From Halolamina sp. CBA1230 (GTDB lineage Archaea; Halobacteriota; Halobacteria; Halobacteriales; Haloferacaceae), in contig NZ_CP054587.1 in NCBI RefSeq assembly GCF_002025255.2, forward strand, positions 1,240,001-1,304,000: 64,000 nt of DNA, given 5' to 3'. A program made the translations under genes and the position numbers. Positions 58,364 through 64,000 of the stretch are shown here, one piece after another (the first letter of the stretch is position 1; every line of letters starts with the position of its first letter). A model generated the notes under the pieces. That model worked only from the letters and a program-made list of their open reading frames with translations. It had not been told where the DNA came from and did not search any database.

Positions 58364-58757
58364 GGCCGAGAGGAGTAAGCCCCCTTCTGTTTCGACCCGG
58401 TATTCGGCTGAGCACCCGCGCCCTGCCGTCGCCGGCTGTCCGGACTACCTTCGGGCACGGGCTTGCACCGGCGAGGGTTCGCCGTTCCATCCGTTCCTGC
58501 CCGTCGATCTTCGGTGGGTTAGCTCCCTCCCCTTGCGGGTCGGTTCGCACACGCTCGCGGGCGAGGCCCGCAAGCGCGTCCCGGCGGCCGTGGGCCGCCG
58601 AGCACCTCATCAGTCGAGGCAGGCGGTCTCGTTTCTGTTCCAGAGCCAGCCGTCTCCGGCTCCGGGCTTGCGCCCGGTCGCCCGTCCGGACGGTGGGGGG
58701 ACTTTCCTCACGCCCCTTGCTCGCGGGCCGGGGCGCGGGAACCGGGCTCTCTCTGCC
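58364..58757 (-). ncRNA. rnpB: RNase P RNA (archaeal type A)
   Basis: On the minus strand the universally conserved P4 region is present: GTGAGGAAAGTCCCCCCACC near the 5-prime end and CAGAAGGGGGCTTACTCC near the 3-prime end. Also present are the P3 hairpin CGCCCC...GGGGCG and the GGTAGTCCGGACAGCC segment. P1 can form between GGCAGAGAG at the 5-prime end (58749-58757) and CTCTCGGCC at the 3-prime end (58364-58372), with one mismatch. Size about 394 nt. It is the catalytic RNA that removes tRNA 5-prime leaders; ends are approximate. Confidence 0.95.
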
Positions 58758-58821
58758 GGTTCGTCGTACGTCAGTGGCGGGGTTAAGCGGTTCGGTGGGA
58801 GGGCCGTCGCGGGGGACCGAT

Positions 58822-59664
58822 TCAGCCGTCGGCCGAGAGCGGGCGGAGTTCGACGTCGCCGGTCTCGGTCGTGGCCCGGAGGGTGGGGCCGCCGTCGCCG
58901 AGCGTGCCGGTGATCGACCTGTCGGTCGCCGTCCCGTCCTGCACCGAGAGCCCGTCGATCTCCACGTCTCCGACCCGCGTCTCCGCGACGAGGTCGGCGT
59001 CGAGATCCGGGGCGATCGCGACGGCCACGTCGCCCACGCGTGATTCGAGGGCGGTGTCGCCGTCGATCGCCGGCACGTCCACGTCGATATCGCCCGTCTC
59101 GGTGCTCACGTCACCGACCGTCTCTGCGCTCTCGACGTCGACGTCGCCGGTGCTGGACTCGGCAGTGACGGTCCCGGAGACGTCCCGGATCGTCACGTCG
59201 CCGACCGACGTGCGGGCCGCGAGGTCTCCGGTCACGGCCTCGACCAGCACGTCACCGACGTCGGCGGCGAGCGATTCGACCGTGAGCGCGCGGGGGACGC
59301 GGAGCGTGAGATCCATGCTCGGCGTGCTACCGAGGATGGAGGTATCCCCGGTGTAGCGGGCGGTCAGCGCGAGTCGGCCGTCCGTGCGCTCCGCCGAGAG
59401 GTCGAGATCGGCCAGGTCGACGCCGACGGAGCTCGACTGCTTGACGGCGTGGACGTGAACGTCCTCGCGCTCCTCGCCGCGGACGGTCACGTCGCCCACC
59501 TCGGCGTCGATAGCCAGTGCGGTCGCGCCCTCGGTGGCGATACTGCGATCCTCCTCGATGCGCTTACCGACGAACGGCGTGGCGCCGGAACAGCCGGCGA
59601 GCCCGGCCAGCACGGCCGTGCCGACGCCGGCCAGCAGTCGGCGTCTGGTTGGGGTCCGTTTCAC
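58822..59664 (-). CDS. Tat lipoprotein with DUF4097-like beta-helix
   Basis: I prefer the GTG at 59664 (VKRTPTRRRLLAGVGTAVLAGLAGC): the twin-Arg and lipobox LAGC fit directly; an ATG 30 bases upstream is also possible. The roughly 280-residue protein then has repeated short turns with Asp/Thr/Val, for example VGDVTVRGEERED, SVGDVTIRDVSG, TGDIDVDVPAIDG, and RVGDVEIDG. This is the pattern of DUF4097 adhesin-like beta-helices. It should be exported folded and lipid anchored. Its function is unknown. Confidence 0.8.
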   Translation of the reverse strand: MKRTPTRRRLLAGVGTAVLAGLAGCSGATPFVGKRIEEDRSIATEGATALAIDAEVGDVTVRGEEREDVHVHAVKQSSSVGVDLADLDLSAERTDGRLALTARYTGDTSILGSTPSMDLTLRVPRALTVESLAADVGDVLVEAVTGDLAARTSVGDVTIRDVSGTVTAESSTGDVDVESAETVGDVSTETGDIDVDVPAIDGDTALESRVGDVAVAIAPDLDADLVAETRVGDVEIDGLSVQDGTATDRSITGTLGDGGPTLRATTETGDVELRPLSADG

Positions 59665-59776
59665 AGGTGGACTGTCGACCCCCTCACACTTCAAGCGTGC
59701 TCGCCGACTGGCGAGGCAGCGAGTCGACGAAAAGACTATATACTCCTTCGATCGCCGTCGTCCGGCGAACGCCAGA

Positions 59777-60055
59777 TCAGGTACCCTCCAGCGAGTAGAG
59801 CACCGCGAGCAGGCCGGCGACGTTCGCGAGCAGCACGCCGAGCAGCGTCGCCGCGTCAGAGAGCCCGAGCAGCGGGCCGACGCCGTACGTGACCGGGAAC
59901 GGGACGACCGCGATACAGGCCACGCCGACCGCGAGGAAGCGCATCGCCCGGCTGTCGTTGCGTCGGTACCCCCGGTGGGCCAGCCACGCGACGACGACGC
60001 CCGCGGCCGCGGTCGCGGCGGAGGCGAGGGTTAGGAGGGTGGCGGCGTCAACCAC
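59777..60055 (-). CDS. Small membrane protein, paralogue of its upstream neighbour
   Basis: This 92-residue protein has three hydrophobic segments around a conserved-looking HRGYRRNDSRAMRFLAVG turn. It shares that turn and the later LANVAGLLAVL helix with the 111-residue upstream neighbour, whose gene overlaps its start by 8 bases. It is the third gene of an operon led by a winged-helix protein. Confidence 0.65.
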   Translation of the reverse strand: MVDAATLLTLASAATAAAGVVVAWLAHRGYRRNDSRAMRFLAVGVACIAVVPFPVTYGVGPLLGLSDAATLLGVLLANVAGLLAVLYSLEGT

Positions 60056-60383
60056 GGTCGAACACCACCGTGAGCACGATCAGGAGGCCGACGAGCTGGC
60101 TGCTCGTCGCCGCCAGCGCCCGCGTCGTCGCCGACACGTCGCCGACGTTGGTGAGCACGAGTCGGAGCACGAACGGCACCGTCGTCAGCAACACCAGCCC
60201 GACGAGCAGGCCGAGCATCGGACGACCGCCGCCGCGGCGGTAGCCGCGGTAGAGCCTGGCGGCGACCGCCAGCGAGAGCACGGTCGCGACCAGCAGCGCG
60301 AGCAGCGCGGCGAGCACCACGACGGTCGCCCCGCCGGTGGCCGTCTGGAGCGGAACCGTGGCGGGTGCAGGCGTGAGCGTCAT
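60048..60383 (-). CDS. Small membrane protein, paralogue of its downstream neighbour
   Basis: The start is the ATG at 60383, overlapping the winged-helix gene by 4 bases. The 111-residue protein has three hydrophobic segments and YRGYRRGGGRPMLGLLVG, matching the YRRND turn of the next gene. Together with it and the winged-helix protein it forms an overlapping three-gene unit found, I believe, in other haloarchaea. The function is unknown. Confidence 0.65.
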   Translation of the reverse strand: MTLTPAPATVPLQTATGGATVVVLAALLALLVATVLSLAVAARLYRGYRRGGGRPMLGLLVGLVLLTTVPFVLRLVLTNVGDVSATTRALAATSSQLVGLLIVLTVVFDRG

Positions 60384-60724
60384 TTGAACCCCTCGTAGAG
60401 TCGGGTGAAGCGGTCGGCTGGCTCCTCCTCCTCGGTGTACTCGACGTCGATATCGTACCCCTCCGCGCCGACGTGGACGTGGACCGCCTCGAGCGTGGCG
60501 TCGTACTCCTTGTAGTGGTGGCCGCCGGGGTCCAGTCGCTGCTGGTCGGTCAGCAGCCCCGCCGCCTCCAGGCGTTCGACGCGCCGGTAGATGGTGGAGG
60601 GGTCGGCGTCGCAGGCGTCGCTGAGCGCGTCGACCGATTTGGGCTCCTCGCGGGTCTCCGCGAGGATTACCCGGACGTACTCGTCGCCGAGGAGGTCGAC
60701 CACGTCCTCGCCCGCGTCGCTCAT
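60380..60724 (-). CDS. Winged-helix regulator
   Basis: The start is the ATG at 60724. The 114-residue protein has an ArsR-like winged helix (YVRVILAETREEPKSVDALSDACDADPSTIYRRVERLEAAGLLTDQQ, about residues 16-62) and a C-terminal wing with His/Tyr/Asp (HHYKEYDATLEAVHVHV). It starts an operon with two paralogous membrane proteins and may sense a signal through them. Confidence 0.8.
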   Translation of the reverse strand: MSDAGEDVVDLLGDEYVRVILAETREEPKSVDALSDACDADPSTIYRRVERLEAAGLLTDQQRLDPGGHHYKEYDATLEAVHVHVGAEGYDIDVEYTEEEEPADRFTRLYEGFK

Positions 60725-60875
60725 CGAGCACACGCACGGCGTCGCAGGGCAAAGTTCCTCGGGGTCGACACGAGCCGGGGTTCGTGAGGCCGCAGGAAAA
60801 ACCCCCACCGCGAGTGGACGAGTCGGCGAACTGACCCGAACCCTTATTCGGGCACGGCCGCCAGCAACGCGGGAG

Positions 60876-61637
60876 ATGTCCTCCGCCACCGCGGCCACGT
60901 CGCCGCGTGCCGGCCGCCTTCGGTCGTTCGTCACCGCGCCGATCCGCCCGCAGACGTACCTGAACCTCGCCTACCTCGTGCTATCGTTCCCGCTGGGGCT
61001 GGCGTACTTCGTGGGCACGACGATCGCGCTCGGTGTCGGGATCGGGCTCTCGTTCGTCCTCGTCGGCATCCCGCTGGTCGCGACGACCGTCGCGGGCACG
61101 CTGGTGATCGTGGGGTTCGAACGACGCCTCACGTCGTGGCTGCTCGGCGTCGACGTGCCCGCACGGACGGAGCTGGCGGGCGACGGCTGGTGGGAGAAGA
61201 CCCGCGCGCTGGCGACCGAGCCCGGGACGTACGCGGGGCTGCTGTACATCCCGCTGAAGTTCGCCGTCGGGATCGCCGCGTTTCTCGTCGTGATGAACGC
61301 GCTCGTCACCGGCGTCGCGCTGCTGTCGGTGCCGCTGCACTACGGCGAGCCGGGGCTGTACGTCGGGCTCGTGACCGACCGCCCGGTCGAGCTCCACCCC
61401 GCGCTCCACTTCGGCTGGAACCGCCTACTCGTCGGCGTCGAGGCGGCCGTGACCGTCGAGGCGTGGCGGGTCCGGACGTTCCCCCAGGCGCTCGCTGCCG
61501 CCGGCGCCGGCGTCGTCGTCCTGCTGGTCGGACTCTCGGCGCTGAACTGGCTCGCCGCCGTCCACGGCCGACTGACCGCTCGACTCCTCTCCCGGACGTA
61601 CGACCCGGTTTCGGGGCTCGGTTCGGACGAGGAGTGA
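60876..61637 (+). CDS. Membrane protein with putative sensor domain
   Basis: The start is the ATG at 60876. The 253-residue protein has about four to five hydrophobic segments, including LNLAYLVLSFPLGLAYFVGTTIALGVGIGL and GLLYIPLKFAVGIAAFLVVMNALVTG, the layout of the Sensor (PF13796) membrane domain often fused to histidine kinases in bacteria and found alone in haloarchaea. No kinase part is present here. It is divergent from the winged-helix operon. Confidence 0.7.
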   Translation: MSSATAATSPRAGRLRSFVTAPIRPQTYLNLAYLVLSFPLGLAYFVGTTIALGVGIGLSFVLVGIPLVATTVAGTLVIVGFERRLTSWLLGVDVPARTELAGDGWWEKTRALATEPGTYAGLLYIPLKFAVGIAAFLVVMNALVTGVALLSVPLHYGEPGLYVGLVTDRPVELHPALHFGWNRLLVGVEAAVTVEAWRVRTFPQALAAAGAGVVVLLVGLSALNWLAAVHGRLTARLLSRTYDPVSGLGSDEE

Positions 61638-61664
61638 AGGAGGGGGAGGGAGCCGTCCTTCTGA

Positions 61665-62873
61665 CTACCAGGCGTCCTCGAGCACGTCCTCGATCTCCGC
61701 GACCGAGGGCTGGACCGGCGCCTCCGCGAACAGCCCGTCGTCGTGGATAATCTCCGCGATGTCGGACAGGTCGTCCCGCGAGAGCCCGTCGATCGCCCGG
61801 AGCCGACTGGGGAGGCCGAGATCGTCGCGGACCCCCGCGACGGCGTCGACGACCGCCGCCGCGAGTTCGTCGTCGTCCATCGACGGCTCGGCGACGCCCA
61901 GCGCCTCCGCGAGCAGGCGCCGGCGGCCGTCGACCTCCGAGAACACGTACCGCAGCACGTCCGGCGCGAGCACGCCGTGGACCGTCCCCTGGTGGGCGTC
62001 GTAGTCGTTCGAGAACCCGTGGCCGAACGCGTGGATGATCGACGCGCGGTAGGCGCCCGGCGTGGAGATACCGTACTGCGCACAGACGACGCCCGCGACC
62101 GCGTCGTCGAACTGCTCGGGGTCGGGGTCGTCTTCGGTCAGTTCGCCGAACCCGGACCGCATCAGCGAGAGCCCCCGGCTTGCGGTGCCGTCGGTGATCG
62201 GCGTCGCGTGCGGGGAGTAGCAACACTCGACGGCCTTGTCGAACCCGTTCATCGCCGACGCGGTGAGCATCGATCGCGGCGTCGTCTCGAACAGTTCCGG
62301 GTCGTAACACAGCGCGGTCGGCATCAGTCGACGGTTGCTCACGCCGCCGCTGGGGATCTCGCTCGGGTCGGCGTCCGCGTCGAGCGAGAGGCCGACGCCG
62401 CCGATAACCGAGAGATCCGCGCCCGCGAGCGTCGTCGGCACCGCGATCACGGGCGTCGGGTGGCCGTCGTCGGCGACCGGGACCGAGCCGGCGTCGAGCG
62501 CGTGTTCGGCGGCCGCGGCGGGGTCGGCGTAGCTCCCGAGCGCGCTGGCGACTTTCGCGGTGTCGAGGCTGGAGCCGCTGCCGACCGCGACGATCGCCTC
62601 GGCGCCGGTCTCGTGCACCTCGCGGGCGGCCGCGAGCGCCGCGCCGAGGGTCTTCGCTGGGGTGGTCTCGTCGAACACGCCGGCCAGCGCGTCGCCGAGA
62701 CCGGCCTCGACGGGGTCCATCACGTCGCGGTTGGCGCCCACGTTCTCGCCGGTCACCACTAGCGCCGAGGCGAGCCCGCGGGCCGCGAGCAGGTCGCCCA
62801 GGTCGCCGGCGGCGCCGCGGCCGAACCGGATCTCGCCGGGGTCGTAGTCGAGCGTGAACTGTCGGTCGTTCAT
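61665..62873 (-). CDS. Iron-containing alcohol dehydrogenase
   Basis: The start is MNDRQFTLDYDPGEIRFGRGAAG (62873). The 402-residue protein has the Fe-ADH pattern: GSGSSLDTAKV (NAD loop, about residues 97-107), PTTLAGADLS, and the metal-binding region IHAFGHGFSNDYDAHQGTVHGVLAPDVLRY. It may oxidise or reduce short alcohols, aldehydes or glycerol-like substrates. EgsA-type glycerol-phosphate dehydrogenase is less likely because motifs differ. It stands alone. Confidence 0.85.
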   Translation of the reverse strand: MNDRQFTLDYDPGEIRFGRGAAGDLGDLLAARGLASALVVTGENVGANRDVMDPVEAGLGDALAGVFDETTPAKTLGAALAAAREVHETGAEAIVAVGSGSSLDTAKVASALGSYADPAAAAEHALDAGSVPVADDGHPTPVIAVPTTLAGADLSVIGGVGLSLDADADPSEIPSGGVSNRRLMPTALCYDPELFETTPRSMLTASAMNGFDKAVECCYSPHATPITDGTASRGLSLMRSGFGELTEDDPDPEQFDDAVAGVVCAQYGISTPGAYRASIIHAFGHGFSNDYDAHQGTVHGVLAPDVLRYVFSEVDGRRRLLAEALGVAEPSMDDDELAAAVVDAVAGVRDDLGLPSRLRAIDGLSRDDLSDIAEIIHDDGLFAEAPVQPSVAEIEDVLEDAW

Positions 62874-62918
62874 ACCGGCAGGTCGGCGCCGAGCCACATC
62901 AACCCGGCTACCCCGACA

Positions 62919-63740
62919 TCAGTCGAGGTCGTCGAGGAACTCGCCCAGTTCGTGGTTGTAGCGCTCGGTCGCCTCCCGGAACGGGCTGTGTCCGGTGTCG
63001 GGGTAGATCGAGAGCTCGGCGTCGGGCAGGCGCTCGGCGGCCGCGCGGGCGGCGTCGGCGTCGACGACGGCGTCATGGGCGCCGTGGGTGAGCAACACCG
63101 GGAGCGAGAGGTCCACGAGCGCGTCGACGTGTGAGCGTTCGCGGTCCCGCATCGCGTCCCGGACGAACGGCGGCGTCGCCGCGGCGGTGCCGAGCAGCAG
63201 GTAGCGCTCCTCGGGCGAGGGACGGTCGTGGAAGCAGATCCGGACGAACCGATCGAGCGCCGCCGTCGCCGTCTCGGCGTCCGTCGAGACGATGTCGGGG
63301 AACAGGTCGAGGTAGTCGGGGCCCAGCCACTCGGTCGTCCGCGGCGTTCCGATCCCGAGGACGATACCGACGAGGTTCGCCCCGCGGACGCGGTCGGTGC
63401 CGTGGACCGCGAGGTAGTCGAGTGCGACGAGCGAGCCGTACGACCAACCCACGAGCGCGAACGAGTCGAGCGAGAGCGCGTCCGCGACGGCCTGTACGTC
63501 GTCGGCCCACACCTCGCTCTCCCGGTAGCCCGAGTCGGGCTTCTCGGAGTCGCCGTGACCCCGGAGATCCATCGCGACGAAGCGGTAGCGATCCGCGAGC
63601 GAGGAACGCAGTTGGTCGCGCCAGGAGAGGTGGCTCAGCGAGTAGCCGTGGAGGAACAGCACCGCGGGCGCGTCGGTCGGCCCCGACTCCGCGACGTGGA
63701 TCGCCGGCCCGTCCGGGCGGGAGACGGTGTGGGTTCGCAT
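62919..63740 (-). CDS. Alpha/beta hydrolase
   Basis: This 273-residue protein has a classical alpha/beta hydrolase layout: oxyanion-hole HGYS (31-34), DLRGHGDSEKP (58-68), nucleophile elbow GWSYGS (Ser100), acid in THGAHDAVVD, and the catalytic His in DTGHSPF near the C-terminus. A cap region lies in the middle. The substrate is unknown; esterase, lactonase or dehalogenase are all possible. Confidence 0.88.
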   Translation of the reverse strand: MRTHTVSRPDGPAIHVAESGPTDAPAVLFLHGYSLSHLSWRDQLRSSLADRYRFVAMDLRGHGDSEKPDSGYRESEVWADDVQAVADALSLDSFALVGWSYGSLVALDYLAVHGTDRVRGANLVGIVLGIGTPRTTEWLGPDYLDLFPDIVSTDAETATAALDRFVRICFHDRPSPEERYLLLGTAAATPPFVRDAMRDRERSHVDALVDLSLPVLLTHGAHDAVVDADAARAAAERLPDAELSIYPDTGHSPFREATERYNHELGEFLDDLD

Positions 63741-63794
63741 CGGTAGCCGTTTCGGCCGGAGGGCCGTGAGCTTTCGGCCGGCGGAACACCTCGG

Positions 63795-64000
63795 TCAGCC
63801 GGCGTTCGACGGCACGTCGACGCGCTCGGCCAGTCCGAGCACTCGCTCGCGGAGCGTCGCCGCGTCCGGCGCCAGCAGCCGGACCATCGGCTCCTTCCCG
63901 TGGGCGCCGCCGTCGACGATCGCGTCGGGTGCGTCGCCGTCGCGCCGGGTCAGCACGCGCTCGGCGACCCAGTCCATCGTCCCCGCCGCGTCGGCGGGCT
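63795..64000 (-). CDS. C-terminal fragment of an unidentified protein
   Basis: The frame is open to the window edge, so only the last 68 or so residues are seen: a helical piece (TMDWVAERVLTRRDGDAPDA), then IVDGGAHGKEPMVRLLAPDAATLRERVLGLAERV. The EP-VRLLAP segment loosely resembles the end of phosphohexomutases, but this is too weak to name the gene. It continues beyond 64000. Confidence 0.5.
   Translation of the reverse strand, partial: PADAAGTMDWVAERVLTRRDGDAPDAIVDGGAHGKEPMVRLLAPDAATLRERVLGLAERVDVPSNAG

Noticed and set aside
58284..58610. Minus-strand ORF of 108 residues
   Set aside because: It lies within the RNase P RNA, whose conserved motifs explain the sequence.

Overview
This window is chromosomal DNA from a halophilic archaeon (class Halobacteria). 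The evidence is high-GC coding sequence with very acidic proteins, Tat-type lipoprotein signals, a PGF-CTERM surface protein, archaeal RNase P RNA, aIF1, a beta-CASP RNA nuclease, tRNA genes without encoded CCA, and many short proteins of a haloarchaeal type. I cannot name the genus. About 75 protein genes, three tRNAs and one RNase P RNA are supported. I saw no rRNA, CRISPR array or transposase gene.

Layout. 0-5 kb: the end of a branched-chain amino-acid-type ABC transporter (ATPases plus a convergent Tat lipoprotein binding protein), an acyl-CoA dehydrogenase and a PiT phosphate permease. 5-9 kb: a membrane-anchored tetrad-repeat protein, Hsp20, two membrane proteins and a malate:quinone oxidoreductase of the Helicobacter type. 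9-17.5 kb: a winged-helix/MazF-like toxin-antitoxin pair, a two-RCK potassium channel, a dimethyl-sulfone monooxygenase with its flavin reductase, and a KhtT/Kef antiporter pair. 17.5-30.7 kb: MsrB, a HAD phosphatase, a Rieske fusion protein, carA next to a divergent Lrp regulator, a DJ-1 protein, an IPP isomerase, a RelBE-like pair, MoaB and an acyl-CoA carboxylase alpha chain. 30.7-49 kb: regulators, a UbiA enzyme, an HNH nuclease beside an intron-containing tRNA-Glu, a hydroxyacyl-CoA dehydrogenase/crotonase fusion, tRNA-Thr, a formate/nitrite channel, a PGF-CTERM metalloprotease-like protein, aconitase, a dUTPase-like protein and tRNA-Lys. 49-64 kb: an M20 peptidase, a thiol-redox group (DsrE, disulfide reductase, HxlR), a CGCGG-peptide/radical-SAM/protoporphyrinogen-oxidase-like cluster, a beta-CASP nuclease, RNase P RNA and a C-terminal group of membrane proteins and oxidoreductases.

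The most unusual content is non-coding. (1) A roughly 290-370 bp structured intergenic element occurs three times (about 18.0, 24.6 and 29.8 kb). It has long inverted termini, and its internal hairpins change sequence while staying paired. (2) A double-hairpin module is found in three places (29.9, 33.5, 45.1 kb); at 29.9 kb it appears to have been inserted into a copy of the large element. (3) All three tRNA genes are followed, 108-124 bp downstream, by a second copy of their own 3-prime end that pairs with an inverted copy, the layout expected of miniature tRNA-targeted elements. The most interesting protein system is the CGCGG small protein, SPASM radical SAM enzyme and PPO-like flavoprotein at 53.4-56.1 kb.

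Metabolically the genes point to an aerobic heterotroph that oxidises fatty or branched-chain substrates (acyl-CoA dehydrogenase, hydroxyacyl-CoA fusion, biotin carboxylase) into a TCA cycle represented here by aconitase and quinone-linked malate oxidation, with a strong potassium-handling complement.
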